This document shows, piece after piece, positions 16,923 through 27,168 of a DNA stretch of 64,000 nt. Source of the DNA: JAJTDS01 sp964202895 (GTDB lineage Bacteria > Pseudomonadota > Alphaproteobacteria > Rickettsiales > UBA1997); NCBI GenBank assembly GCA_964202895.1, contig CAXNJM010000001.1, positions 434,001-498,000 of the forward strand. The letters are read 5' to 3'. The position numbers were made by a program, and so were the translations under genes. The notes beneath the pieces were generated by a model. The model was given only the letters and a program-made list of their open reading frames with translations, did no database searches and had not been told where the DNA came from. Within the stretch, counting starts at the first letter, position 1; each line of letters begins with the position of its first letter.

Positions 16923-18716
16923 TTATTGATTCTTGTAAATTCTCGCATAGCTTCCGTTCATTTTCATCAATTCTTGATGAGTTCCCGATTCAGCAACCGC
17001 ACCATTCTCTAAAAAATAAATATTATCAGCTTCAATAATTGTTGAAAGTTTATGAGCAATGATTATTGCGGTTTTATCTTGAGCTATCTCTTTTATTAGG
17101 CTGGTAATATTTTTTTCATTATCGTTATCAAGAGCAGATGTAGCTTCATCAAACAATAAAATCGGAGAATTTTTTAGAATCGCTCTTGCAATTGCTATTC
17201 TCTGCTTTTCACCACCAGATAATTTGACTCCTTTCTCGCCAACAATGCTATCTATGCCTTTTGGTAGCTTTTTAATAAAATCGAAAGCCTGATTTTTTGC
17301 AATAATTTGATTCACTTCTTTTTTAGTAATTTTTTCATCAAAATAGGCGATATTTTTAAATATTGTGCCAGAAAAAATAAAATCATCTTGGCCAACATAA
17401 GCAAAAATATTTCTCAATTCTTTAAGCGACAATTGAGAAATATCAATATTATTTAACGATACAGCCCCATTTGTCGGGCTATAAAAACGAACCAACAATT
17501 TTAAAATCGTTGATTTTCCTGAGCCACTTAAACCAACAATTGCAACTTTTTGACCAGATTTTATTGATAAATTGAGATTATCTAAAATTTTATTATTATT
17601 TTCGTAAGCAAAACCAACATTAGTAAATATAATTTCTGGAGGATTATTTTCATTTACATCTAAAGATAAGAAGGTTGATTTTTCTAGAATCGAAGACTCA
17701 ATTTCTAACAAACTAAAAACCCGATTCAAAACCGCCGAAGCAGTTTGCAATTGACCAGAAATTTGACTAAGTGAAGCGAGTGCAGTTGAAGCAATAATTG
17801 CATAAAAAATAAAAGAGGATAATTCTCCAGAAGTAAGCGAGCCTTTTAAAACACTATTACCGCCAAACCACATCAACAAACCAACCAAAGAAAATGCATT
17901 AAAAACAACCATAGCAATCATTAAAGCCTTTAAACGACTCTTTTTAATTGAAATTAATAAATTTCTGCGAATATAAAAATTAAAACGACTAGATTCTCTA
18001 TCTTCGCAAGAATAAGACTGAACAGTTTTGATATTGTTAAGAGTCTCCTCGATATGCGAACTGATCTCACCTAAAGAAGATTGAGCGATAAGAGATAATT
18101 TTTTAATCTTTTTTCCTAAAAAAATAATTGGCATAATCGCTACAGGAATAAGAAAGAACATCAATAAACTTAGCTTCCAATTAGTTAAGAATAAACAAAA
18201 AATACAACCAAAAAATAATATAATATTTCTCAGTAAAAAAGATAAGTTACTGGTTGCGATATTATAAATCAGAGCCGTGTCGGCAATAATTCGCGAAGAT
18301 ATATCGCCAACTTTATTGTTCTCGAAAAAATCAATTGAAATTCTAATTATGTGCTGATAAATATTACTACGAATATCGTTAATGATTTTTTCTGCAACAA
18401 TATTGATAATAGAAGAGCGAAAATAGCCACATATTGCCATCACAAGAACCCCGATAATAAAACATAATAGCGACAAAGCAAGAGAATGCAAACTCTTCTC
18501 AACGAAGCCGAAATCAATTAAATATTTAATAACCTTGCCAAAGCTTAGAATCACTAAAGCGGTCACTGTTAAGAACAATAAAGCAACATAAATTGAGTTT
18601 TTATAGGGCTTTAAGAATGGCAATAAATGCTTAAAATTACTATATTTTGTCGTTGTAATTTTTGAATGCGGATCCATTTTCGATGCTTTGACTTGATTAG
18701 TTAAAATTTTTTGCAT
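16923..18716 (-). CDS. MsbA-like ABC exporter (fused membrane and ATPase domains)
   Basis: The 597-residue half-transporter has six predicted membrane helices (~40-320) and a C-terminal ATPase domain with Walker A GLSGSGKST, signature LSGGEKQRIAIARAIL, Walker B ILLFDEATSALD and the H-loop IIAHKLST. It acts as a homodimer in the inner membrane. The nearest families are MsbA lipid flippases and related multidrug or peptide exporters; the substrate cannot be determined. It stands alone between A+T-rich gaps. Confidence 0.87.
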   Translation of the reverse strand: MQKILTNQVKASKMDPHSKITTTKYSNFKHLLPFLKPYKNSIYVALLFLTVTALVILSFGKVIKYLIDFGFVEKSLHSLALSLLCFIIGVLVMAICGYFRSSIINIVAEKIINDIRSNIYQHIIRISIDFFENNKVGDISSRIIADTALIYNIATSNLSFLLRNIILFFGCIFCLFLTNWKLSLLMFFLIPVAIMPIIFLGKKIKKLSLIAQSSLGEISSHIEETLNNIKTVQSYSCEDRESSRFNFYIRRNLLISIKKSRLKALMIAMVVFNAFSLVGLLMWFGGNSVLKGSLTSGELSSFIFYAIIASTALASLSQISGQLQTASAVLNRVFSLLEIESSILEKSTFLSLDVNENNPPEIIFTNVGFAYENNNKILDNLNLSIKSGQKVAIVGLSGSGKSTILKLLVRFYSPTNGAVSLNNIDISQLSLKELRNIFAYVGQDDFIFSGTIFKNIAYFDEKITKKEVNQIIAKNQAFDFIKKLPKGIDSIVGEKGVKLSGGEKQRIAIARAILKNSPILLFDEATSALDNDNEKNITSLIKEIAQDKTAIIIAHKLSTIIEADNIYFLENGAVAESGTHQELMKMNGSYARIYKNQ

Positions 18717-18970
18717 AAATTTATTGCGAATTATTAATAAATATATTTTAAATTAAAAATATTAAATTAACTTATAAAAAGTTTAAATTTGGCTATCTGC
18801 TGATTATTAACAATTTTATGTTAAATTTCCACTTAATGTTTTTGGAATATTTTTGAATCGCCTAATTAAAAATATTTAAGATTTTTTAACTCAAGCAATT
18901 TAGTTAAAAAACTAATTTATATTTGGAAATGCTATAAATCAACCTGTAAAACAACTAAAAATTTATTAAA

Positions 18971-19195
18971 ATGTCTCTAGGAATCTGGGAATTAATGCTT
19001 ATTCTTGCAATTGTTTTTGTGCTTTTTGGTGCCGGAAAATTACCACAAGTAATGAATGATCTCGGAAAGGGAATAAAAAATCTTAAAAACGGCCTAAAAA
19101 ACGAAGAAATTAAAAACAACCTTAACAAAGAAGAATCTTTCAAAAATCAAGCTCCAGAAAAAACATCTAGCGAAAATATTGATAAGAATCTATAA
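18971..19195 (+). CDS. tatA: Sec-independent protein translocase subunit TatA/E
   Basis: The 74-residue protein has the TatA plan: a short N-terminal membrane helix (WELMLILAIVFVLFGAGKLP) with the FGAGKLP hinge, an amphipathic helix (MNDLGKGIKNLKNGLK) and a charged tail. TatA forms the pore for export of folded proteins with twin-arginine signals. tatB and tatC are not adjacent. The next gene begins inside its last codons. Confidence 0.93.
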   Translation: MSLGIWELMLILAIVFVLFGAGKLPQVMNDLGKGIKNLKNGLKNEEIKNNLNKEESFKNQAPEKTSSENIDKNL

Positions 19196-19853
19196 AATAA
19201 TAATCGGTAATTTTAACAACTTAGTGGATCAAAAAAAATTAATCAAAGCACAAGCTTTAGAAGATGTTATAACCAGCTCTAATGAAGATAGAATAACCGT
19301 AAGAGACCTAGTAAGTGCAATGGATTCCATAGGTTTTGGGCTAGTGATGCTAATATTTTCTTTTGGCATTACAGTACCACTACCACCACCATTTCCTAGC
19401 ATAATATCTATTCCGCTGGTTTTATTTTCAATTCAAATGTTTTTAGGATATAAATCTCCTAAATTACCAAAAAAATTTTCTAACCTCACAGTTAAAAGAC
19501 AAGTAGCTTCAACATTGGTACAGAAATCTTTATTTTACACTAGTAAAGCAGAAAAAATTCTGAAGCCTCGTCTTGAATTCATGTTTTGCCCTAATGGGGA
19601 AAGAGTTATAGGTCTTTTTATCTTGATATTTTCTTCCTTTATTTTACTGCCAATGCCTCTTTCGAATTTTATTCCCGGAGTTGGGATATTAATTATGTCG
19701 CTTGGCTTATTAAGCAAAGATGGAGTTGCATTAATTTGTGGAATTATAATTGGATTGATAGGAATCATAATATCAACAACCTTAACTATTCTTGGCTTTG
19801 AATTTATGGCTAAAATCATTGAATATTGCAAAGAATTATTCTTTTTAATTTAA
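19179..19853 (+). CDS. exoD: ExoD-family membrane protein
   Basis: The 224-residue form starts at a TTG overlapping the tatA end; GTG at 19224 (VDQKKLIKAQALED) is an alternative start. The motif set RITVRDLVSAMDSIGFGLVMLIF, VPLPPPFPSI and the LPMPLSNFIPG repeat matches ExoD, an inner-membrane family first linked to exopolysaccharide synthesis in Sinorhizobium. Four or five hydrophobic segments are visible. The biochemical role is unknown. Confidence 0.85.
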   Translation: MIRIYKIIIGNFNNLVDQKKLIKAQALEDVITSSNEDRITVRDLVSAMDSIGFGLVMLIFSFGITVPLPPPFPSIISIPLVLFSIQMFLGYKSPKLPKKFSNLTVKRQVASTLVQKSLFYTSKAEKILKPRLEFMFCPNGERVIGLFILIFSSFILLPMPLSNFIPGVGILIMSLGLLSKDGVALICGIIIGLIGIIISTTLTILGFEFMAKIIEYCKELFFLI

Positions 19854-19967
19854 AAAATATAAATATAAGTTGTTTTTTGCTGAAGTTAATTTTATATTTT
19901 GCCAAAAATTAAATAATGAATTAAAATAATAATTTACTAAATAAAAAACTAGATAAAAAACTAAAAT

Positions 19968-21200
19968 ATGCAAAATTTTGTTGGTCAAAATATCGATAAT
20001 TCAAATAAATTTGGTTTAAATGAATATTCTCCAAATAAAAAAAATGCCGTTCTAATATTCTCAAACAAAGACTATCTAATCGGTTGCGGAATTGGAAAAA
20101 CCGGAGTTACAACTGGTGAAATATGCTTTAATACCGCAATAACTGGATATCAAGAAATTCTTACCGACCCTTCATATTCTGGACAAATTATCAACTTCAC
20201 CTTCCCGCATATTGGCAATGTTGGTACCAACAATAATGATATCGAAGGTAATTTTGCCAGAGCTTCAGGGTTAATAATTCGTGAAAATATCACAAACCCC
20301 TCAAATTATCGTTCACAAGAACATTTTAACCAATGGCTTGTTTCGCAAAATCTAATCGGCATTTGCGGAGTTGACACTAGATTAATTACAAAAATTATCC
20401 GTCAAAATGGGGCAAAAACCGTTGCAATTATTCATTTTTCCCACGATGAAGAAATTAATCAAGAATCAATTGCTAAAATTGCTAACCAAATAAATAATGT
20501 AACCGATCTCAAAGGTGTTGAACTTGCTAGCGGAGCCAGCGAGAATAAAAACTATAAATGGATTAATCAAGGAAAATGGAACCAAGAAAAAAATCAATTT
20601 CAAGAAAATCAATCATCAACAAAGTTTAAGGTAACTGCAATTGATTATGGTGCAAAATTAAATATACTTCGTTGCCTTACTGAATCTGGTTGCGATGTTG
20701 AAATATTGCCAGCAAACTCTAAAATTGAAGATATACTAAAAACTAATCCCGACGGAGTGTTTCTTTCCAACGGTCCCGGCGATCCTTCTGAAACTTCAAA
20801 ATACACCAGTTCAGTAATTCAGGAAATAATCAAAAGAAAAATCCCTCTTTTTGGAATTTGCTTAGGTCATCAACTGCTAGCAATTGCAATTGGTGCAAAA
20901 ACCATTAAAATGAATCAAGGTCATCGAGGAGCCAATCACCCCGTGCAAAATCTTAAAACTAAACAAGTTGAAATTACCAGTCAAAATCATGGCTTTGCAG
21001 TAGAGGCAAGCACCTTACCTAACAATGCCGAAATTACTCATATTTCACTTTTTGACGGCTCTGTTGAAGGAATAAAACTAAAAGATGCACCTGCTTTTTC
21101 TGTTCAATATCATCCAGAAAGCTCACCGGGACCAAGCGATAGCTACTATTTATTTCAAGATTTCATCAATTTAATGAAAGAAAGTAAAAATCTTCTTTAA
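19968..21200 (+). CDS. carA: Carbamoyl-phosphate synthase small (glutaminase) subunit
   Basis: CarA hydrolyses glutamine and channels ammonia to CarB for carbamoyl phosphate, the precursor of pyrimidines and arginine. The 410-residue protein has the CPSase small N-terminal domain (GVTTGEICFNTAITGYQEI) and a class I amidotransferase domain with nucleophile C298 in GICLGHQ and the HPE pair in QYHPESSPGP. A ~27-residue Asn-rich N-terminal extension precedes NAVLIFSNKDY. carB is not in the window. Given the nearby argG, an arginine or pyrimidine role is plausible. Confidence 0.94.
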   Translation: MQNFVGQNIDNSNKFGLNEYSPNKKNAVLIFSNKDYLIGCGIGKTGVTTGEICFNTAITGYQEILTDPSYSGQIINFTFPHIGNVGTNNNDIEGNFARASGLIIRENITNPSNYRSQEHFNQWLVSQNLIGICGVDTRLITKIIRQNGAKTVAIIHFSHDEEINQESIAKIANQINNVTDLKGVELASGASENKNYKWINQGKWNQEKNQFQENQSSTKFKVTAIDYGAKLNILRCLTESGCDVEILPANSKIEDILKTNPDGVFLSNGPGDPSETSKYTSSVIQEIIKRKIPLFGICLGHQLLAIAIGAKTIKMNQGHRGANHPVQNLKTKQVEITSQNHGFAVEASTLPNNAEITHISLFDGSVEGIKLKDAPAFSVQYHPESSPGPSDSYYLFQDFINLMKESKNLL

Positions 21201-21232
21201 CAATTTTTAATTACAAATTAAATTTACCATCA

Positions 21233-23422
21233 ATGAAGGATTTTTTATTAGAACTTACAACCGAAGAAATTCCTGCATTATTACAAAAAAATGCCGAAAG
21301 AGACTTTGCCAATATTATCGAAGATTGCTTTGCTAAAGAAGGCTTAAATCTTAATAAATTGCAAATTAAAACCTTTGCAACAGCTCAAAGAATTAGTTGC
21401 TATATCGATAATTTAGAAGAAGTCATTGAAGTAAATGTTGCGGGGAAAGTCGGACCAAAAATTAATGCTCCTGAAATTGCTATTAATGGCTTTCTAAAAG
21501 CAAATAACATAGAATCGCTAGATAAATTAACAATAATTGAACATAATCAACAAAAATGTTATTTTATTAATCAATCGCAAAAAACTTTAAAAACTATTGA
21601 TATCATTGAATCTTCGCTGACAATTATTTTGCAAAAAATGACAAATAGCTTTGCAAAGTCAATGAAATGGACCTACAAAACATTAGAAGGTTATGAGAAT
21701 GCTAAATGGATAAGACCAGTTAGAAATATCTGCATTTTATTTGGTGAATATACTCCAAAATTTACTTTTTTTGGTATTTATGCAAATAATAAAATCTTTG
21801 CTCTTGATAAAACAACTCCAATCACTCTTTCTAATGCCAATCAATATCTACCAATATTAGAATCAAATCAAATTATTGCCAATTTTAATGAGAGAAAGGC
21901 TTTTATTGTCAAAGAAGTACAAAAAATTAGCTCAAGCCTAGATCTAGAGCCAATTGACAATCCAGATTTTTCAAATCTTTATGATGAGGTCGCGGGAATG
22001 TGCGAATCACCTAATGGCTTAGTTGCAAAAATAGACGAAAAATTTTCTTATCTTCCCGACGAAGTTTTGATTCTTACTTTAAAGCTAAATCAACGATATT
22101 TTTGCTTAAAAAGAAGCGACTCCTCTTTATCTCAAAATTTTATTTTTTTTAACAACATTAAAGAATCAGTATTCTTAAACAAAGAAAATCAAGAAAAAAT
22201 AATCAGAGATCATCAAAAGCTAGTAAAAGCTCGATTAAGCGATGCAAGTTTCTTTATTGAAGAAGACCTAAAAACCCCCCTCATTGAACGACAAGAATTA
22301 TTAAAAAACATTATTTTTCATCAAAAAGCAGGTTCGATTTACAGTAAAACCATTAGGATACACGAGATATCTAAATTTTTATCTCTTTTTGTAAAAGGTT
22401 GTGATATCTCAAGCCTTAAGCAAGCATGCAATCTATGTAAAAACGACCTAACTACTAAATTAGTTGCGGAAATGCCAGAATTAAAAGGCAAAATAGGTAG
22501 TTTTTATGCGATGAAACAGGGTTTTGATAAAAAAATATCCGCCTCAATATATGAGCATTATTTGCCAAATGGTAATAGCGGAATTAATGCTGACATGCCC
22601 CAAACAGCACTTGGAACAGCGATATCAATAGCAGATAAAATCGATTCAATAACTACATTATTCTTAATTCAAGAAAAACCTACTAGCTCTCGTGACCCTC
22701 TTGGAATCAGAAGAATGGCTCTTGCAATTATAAAAATTTGCTTTGATAAAAATATAGACTTACCACTAAAAACACTAATTCAAAAGTCAATAAAAACCAA
22801 TATTTTATTATTAAAAAATATTAGCAAAGAGCAAAAACTAGACTTTGAGACATTAAAAAATCAGACAATTCAAGAAGTGATAAAATTTTTTGGCGATAGG
22901 ATAAAATTTTATCTAAAAGATCAAATGCTGTTTCGTATTGATATAATAAATTCAGTGATTGATGATTATTTCAATGAAAACTCAAAAACAAAAGATATAA
23001 ATTTATTGACAATTTTAAAAAAAGTGCAATTTTTGCAATCAGCTTTGTCAAAAGATTCAGGCGAGAATAAAATAATAAAACTCTACAAAAGAGCAATAAA
23101 TATTCTTGAAATTGAAGAAGCTAAAGACAAAGTTTTATATGAAGGTAAGCCTTCTCGCTTAATTATGAAAGAATCCGCAGAAAAAAAGCTTTATAAAAAA
23201 ATCAAAAAACTTAATAAGGATGTTGCAAAACTTCTTGCTAAACTTGATTTTGCAGGTTCTTTTTTAGAAATTGAAACTCTCAATGATGAGCTTGAAAATT
23301 TCTTTGCAAAAGTTACAATTAACGATAAAAATAGCGATATTCGTAAAAATAGATTGCTAATAATCGCCAATATTCGTGTTTTATTTAATCAAATTGCAGA
23401 TTTTTCTAAAATTGAAATATAA
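21233..23422 (+). CDS. glyS: Glycyl-tRNA synthetase beta subunit
   Basis: The 729-residue protein matches GlyS of the alpha2-beta2 bacterial enzyme: N-terminal LLELTTEEIPA, GYENAKWIRPVRNI, and the HD-like region with QTALGTAISIADKID, then the RDPLGIRRMALAI segment. It provides tRNA recognition while GlyQ provides catalysis. glyQ, normally directly upstream, is missing; carA is there instead, so the alpha subunit must be encoded elsewhere. The gap to carA is 32 bp and to ppdK 32 bp. Confidence 0.93.
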   Translation: MKDFLLELTTEEIPALLQKNAERDFANIIEDCFAKEGLNLNKLQIKTFATAQRISCYIDNLEEVIEVNVAGKVGPKINAPEIAINGFLKANNIESLDKLTIIEHNQQKCYFINQSQKTLKTIDIIESSLTIILQKMTNSFAKSMKWTYKTLEGYENAKWIRPVRNICILFGEYTPKFTFFGIYANNKIFALDKTTPITLSNANQYLPILESNQIIANFNERKAFIVKEVQKISSSLDLEPIDNPDFSNLYDEVAGMCESPNGLVAKIDEKFSYLPDEVLILTLKLNQRYFCLKRSDSSLSQNFIFFNNIKESVFLNKENQEKIIRDHQKLVKARLSDASFFIEEDLKTPLIERQELLKNIIFHQKAGSIYSKTIRIHEISKFLSLFVKGCDISSLKQACNLCKNDLTTKLVAEMPELKGKIGSFYAMKQGFDKKISASIYEHYLPNGNSGINADMPQTALGTAISIADKIDSITTLFLIQEKPTSSRDPLGIRRMALAIIKICFDKNIDLPLKTLIQKSIKTNILLLKNISKEQKLDFETLKNQTIQEVIKFFGDRIKFYLKDQMLFRIDIINSVIDDYFNENSKTKDINLLTILKKVQFLQSALSKDSGENKIIKLYKRAINILEIEEAKDKVLYEGKPSRLIMKESAEKKLYKKIKKLNKDVAKLLAKLDFAGSFLEIETLNDELENFFAKVTINDKNSDIRKNRLLIIANIRVLFNQIADFSKIEI

Positions 23423-23454
23423 AAAGTAAAATAATTAACTTAATAACTTAAAAA

Positions 23455-26121
23455 ATGTTACAAAAATTTATTTATTCATTTGGAGACTCAGAAACAGAAG
23501 GTTCAGCACAAATGAAAAATCTACTTGGTGGAAAAGGAGCTAACTTGGCAGAGATGTGTAATCTTGGGCTTCCTGTCCCCCCCGGATTCACCATAACCAC
23601 AGAATTATGCGATCAATATTACAAAAATAATAAAAACTTTCCTCAAAAATTAAAAGAAGAGGTTGAAGAGGCGATAAAAAAGATAGAAAACATTATTGGA
23701 GCAAAATTCGGCGAAGAATCAAACCCATTATTATTCTCAGTTCGCTCTGGAGCAAGAGCCTCGATGCCAGGAATGATGGACACAGTTCTTAATCTTGGGC
23801 TTAACGATAAAACAGTTATTGGCCTTGCAAATAAAAGCAATAATCCCCGCTTCGCCTTTGATTCTTATCGACGATTTATTCAGATGTATTCAGATGTAGT
23901 TTTAAATGTAGATCATCATTACTTTGAAACCATACTCGATGAAAAAAAGCAAGAATTCAACATTTACAACGATGCAGAATTAAACACTGAGCAATTAAAA
24001 ATAATTGTCGCCACTTTTAAAGAAAAAGTTTTTAAAGAGCTTGGTAGAGAGTTTCCTCAATCAGTAGAAGAACAATTATGGGGGGCGATAAAAGCTGTTT
24101 TTGACTCTTGGATGAATGATAGAGCCATAACTTATCGCACTATTAATAATATTCCCGCAGAATGGGGAACTGCCGTCAATGTTCAATCTATGGTTTTTGG
24201 CAATATGGGAAATGATTCCGCAACTGGAGTCGCTTTCACTCGCAATCCATCAGATGGCAATAATGAGCTTTATGGAGAATATTTAATTAATGCACAGGGA
24301 GAAGATGTCGTCGCAGGAATCAGAACCCCTCAATCAATTACAATTAAAGGAAAGGAACAACTTGATTCAAAACTCCCCTCGATGGAAGAATCAATGCCAG
24401 AAGCCTTCAAAGAGCTAGTAAAAATATATCAAAAATTAGAACTTCACTATCGAGATATGCAAGATATTGAGTTCACTATTCAAAATAAAAAACTATGGAT
24501 GCTCCAAACTAGAAACGGCAAAAGAACAGCTCAAGCAGCAGTAAAAATAGCAGTTGATATGGTTGCAGAAAAATTAATCAATAAAGAAGAAGCTTTACTA
24601 AGAGTTGATCCAACAAGTCTAGACCAACTACTACACCCTACTCTTGACCCTAAGGCAGTAGTAAAAATTATCTCAAAAGGTCTTCCTGCATCACCGGGTG
24701 CAGCATCGGGAATAGTAGTCTTTTCGTCACAAGATGCCGAAAAAAGAGCAGAAAATGGCGATAAAGTTATATTAGTTAGAATGGAAACCAGCCCAGAAGA
24801 TATAAAAGGAATGCATGTATCACAGGGAATACTAACCGCTAGAGGCGGAATGACTTCTCATGCAGCGGTTGTTGCCAGAGGAATGGGAACCCCTTGCGTT
24901 TCAGGAGCTTCTAGCCTTCATATTAGTAGCGATCAAAGCTATTTTACTGCGAATGGAATCAAGGTAAAGGAAGGCGAGATAATAACAATTAACGGCTCTA
25001 CTGGCGATGTTATTCTCGGTTCAGTTCCAACTCTAAAACCAAATTTATCAGATGATTTTGCTAAAATTATGCAATGGGCAGATGAAACCAGAACCCTTAA
25101 AATAAGAACCAATGCAGAAACTCCGCTTGATTGCCAAACTGCCCGCGATTTCGGAGCAGAAGGAATAGGGCTATGCAGAACAGAGCATATGTTTTTTAAT
25201 GAAGAAAGAATAATATCAGTAAGAGAAATGATAGTTGCCGAAACCATCGAAGGCAGAAAAAAAGCTCTTAACAAATTACTACCTATTCAAAGACAAGATT
25301 TCACTGAAATCTTTAAAATTATGAGTGGCTTACCAGTTACTATAAGGCTTCTTGACCCCCCGCTTCATGAATTTCTTCCTAATAAAGAAAGCGAAATCAT
25401 TGAAGTTGCAAAAGTTGCAAATGTAGAAGTTGATTATGTAAAAAGAAGGATGTCCCAACTACACGAACAAAATCCTATGCTTGGGCATAGGGGTTGCAGG
25501 CTAGGAATTTCTTACCCAGAAATATACGAAATGCAAGCTAGGGCAATTTTTGAGGCCGCCTCGCTCGTCCAAAAAGATAGCAATCAAACTATATTACTAG
25601 AGATAATGATACCACTAGTTGCAACTAGAAAAGAAATTCAAATTCTAAAAGAACTAATAATTAAAACTGAAAAATCTGTTGAAAAAGAATATGGAATAAA
25701 ATTGCAATATATGGTTGGAACCATGATAGAATTACCTCGTGCAGCATTGATTGCCGACCAAATTGCTATTGATGCTGAATTTTTTAGCTTCGGAACTAAC
25801 GACCTTACTCAAACAACCTTTGGTTTATCGAGAGACGATGCGGGAAGCTTCTTAGGACATTACCAAAAAGCTAACATCTTAGAAAAAGATCCATTCGCAG
25901 AACTAGACCAAGAAGGGGTTGGTGAATTAATAAAAATTGCTAGCGAAAAAGGAAGAAAAACTAGAGCTGACATAAAATTAGGAATTTGCGGAGAACATGG
26001 TGGCAACCCTGCATCAATAGAATTTTGTCATCGCGTAGGATTACACTACGTATCTTGCTCACCTTATAGAGTGCCAGTAGCCAGATTAGCAGCGGCACAG
26101 GCAGTACTAATCAATCGTTAA
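23455..26121 (+). CDS. ppdK: Pyruvate, phosphate dikinase
   Basis: PPDK interconverts pyruvate, ATP and phosphate with PEP, AMP and PPi. The 888-residue length is standard. The nucleotide-binding domain starts at LLGGKGANLAEM. The phosphohistidine domain has GGMTSHAAVVARGMG with H469. The PEP-binding TIM-barrel ends with GICGEHGGNPASIEFC. In bacteria that import host or environmental substrates it often serves gluconeogenesis or PPi-based glycolysis; Rickettsiales commonly keep it. The phosphatase gene starts 4 bp after its stop. Confidence 0.95.
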   Translation: MLQKFIYSFGDSETEGSAQMKNLLGGKGANLAEMCNLGLPVPPGFTITTELCDQYYKNNKNFPQKLKEEVEEAIKKIENIIGAKFGEESNPLLFSVRSGARASMPGMMDTVLNLGLNDKTVIGLANKSNNPRFAFDSYRRFIQMYSDVVLNVDHHYFETILDEKKQEFNIYNDAELNTEQLKIIVATFKEKVFKELGREFPQSVEEQLWGAIKAVFDSWMNDRAITYRTINNIPAEWGTAVNVQSMVFGNMGNDSATGVAFTRNPSDGNNELYGEYLINAQGEDVVAGIRTPQSITIKGKEQLDSKLPSMEESMPEAFKELVKIYQKLELHYRDMQDIEFTIQNKKLWMLQTRNGKRTAQAAVKIAVDMVAEKLINKEEALLRVDPTSLDQLLHPTLDPKAVVKIISKGLPASPGAASGIVVFSSQDAEKRAENGDKVILVRMETSPEDIKGMHVSQGILTARGGMTSHAAVVARGMGTPCVSGASSLHISSDQSYFTANGIKVKEGEIITINGSTGDVILGSVPTLKPNLSDDFAKIMQWADETRTLKIRTNAETPLDCQTARDFGAEGIGLCRTEHMFFNEERIISVREMIVAETIEGRKKALNKLLPIQRQDFTEIFKIMSGLPVTIRLLDPPLHEFLPNKESEIIEVAKVANVEVDYVKRRMSQLHEQNPMLGHRGCRLGISYPEIYEMQARAIFEAASLVQKDSNQTILLEIMIPLVATRKEIQILKELIIKTEKSVEKEYGIKLQYMVGTMIELPRAALIADQIAIDAEFFSFGTNDLTQTTFGLSRDDAGSFLGHYQKANILEKDPFAELDQEGVGELIKIASEKGRKTRADIKLGICGEHGGNPASIEFCHRVGLHYVSCSPYRVPVARLAAAQAVLINR

Positions 26122-26125
26122 TATT

Positions 26126-27166
26126 ATGAAAAATATCAAAAATCTTATATTGACTTTATTGATCGCTACTTTTTTACCAATATTTCCTCTAATGGCAAAT
26201 CAAAAAAAACCAAATATTCTTATTTTTGATAAAACCAAAAATAACGAAGAATCATTTGAGAGTAGCTTGCCCCGCAATTTTCGTGATTTAAATAATCCTG
26301 AAGATAAAATAAACATTAATGCAATTGCTAGTGCCCAATTTAATGAGGAAGAGCTAAAAGCAATCAAAAAAAAATATCCAACTCAAAGAATTCTAATTAT
26401 CGACCTAAGAAAAGAAAGCCATGCCTTTGTTAACAACAAGCCAATATCTTGGGGATCTCAATTCAACCTTGACAATAATGAAAAGTCATATCAGCAAATT
26501 TTATTAGATGAAAAACAAAAAGTTAAAAATCTTGCAAAAGAATCGCAAATTATTGTGTCTGAAATTATTAAAAAAGATGAAAAAAATGGCTGGTTTAGTG
26601 AAATTTCTCCAATTCTTGTCAATGTTAACAAAGTTGAAACCGAAGCTGAAATAGCAAAAAGGAATGGCCTTGATTACAAAAGAATAGCAATCAGAGACCA
26701 CTCTTATCCAGATTCAAAGCAATTAATGGAAATCACCTCTTTAATCGAAAAAACCTCACCACAAACTAAAATTTATGTCCATTGCGCAGCGGGAAGAGGC
26801 AGAACCACAACTTTCTTAACTATTTTTGATATTATAAAAAACGGACATAACACAACTTTAGAAGAAATACTTAAAAGACAGTATAAAATGGGCGGTCCTA
26901 AATTAGACAAAATTGACGAAGATTCAAAATGGAGAGAAGATCTAGCAAAAGAAAGGCTCGAGACAATCAAAAACTTTTATGAAAAATATAACGAAAAAAA
27001 CATTTCTAAAAAGCCCATAAATGCTATTAAAAGCAAAGAGGCAGAATCAAAAAACACTCAAAATGAAACAAAAAAAATAGAACACATCATCGAAGAAACA
27101 AAACTAAAAGATGTTTCTAACGATGATACTTTAACTAATTCCAGCCAAAATAAAATAAGCGATTAA
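26126..27166 (+). CDS. Secreted cysteine phosphatase (PTP/phytase-like)
   Basis: The 346-residue protein starts with a signal peptide (hydrophobic residues ~6-23, then MANQ). The active-site loop is HCAAGRGRT, with C220 and R226 of the CX5R motif. Upstream, RDHSYPD (D191 and D196) could supply the general acid. This spacing and the FRDLNNPED and WGSQFN segments are like bacterial PTP-like phytases and dual-specificity phosphatases, several of which are effectors. The last ~60 residues are a Lys/Glu/Asn-rich tail. Substrate (phosphoprotein, phosphoinositide or inositol phosphate) is unknown. It is translationally close to both ppdK and trpB. Confidence 0.75.
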   Translation: MKNIKNLILTLLIATFLPIFPLMANQKKPNILIFDKTKNNEESFESSLPRNFRDLNNPEDKININAIASAQFNEEELKAIKKKYPTQRILIIDLRKESHAFVNNKPISWGSQFNLDNNEKSYQQILLDEKQKVKNLAKESQIIVSEIIKKDEKNGWFSEISPILVNVNKVETEAEIAKRNGLDYKRIAIRDHSYPDSKQLMEITSLIEKTSPQTKIYVHCAAGRGRTTTFLTIFDIIKNGHNTTLEEILKRQYKMGGPKLDKIDEDSKWREDLAKERLETIKNFYEKYNEKNISKKPINAIKSKEAESKNTQNETKKIEHIIEETKLKDVSNDDTLTNSSQNKISD

Positions 27167-27168
27167 AA

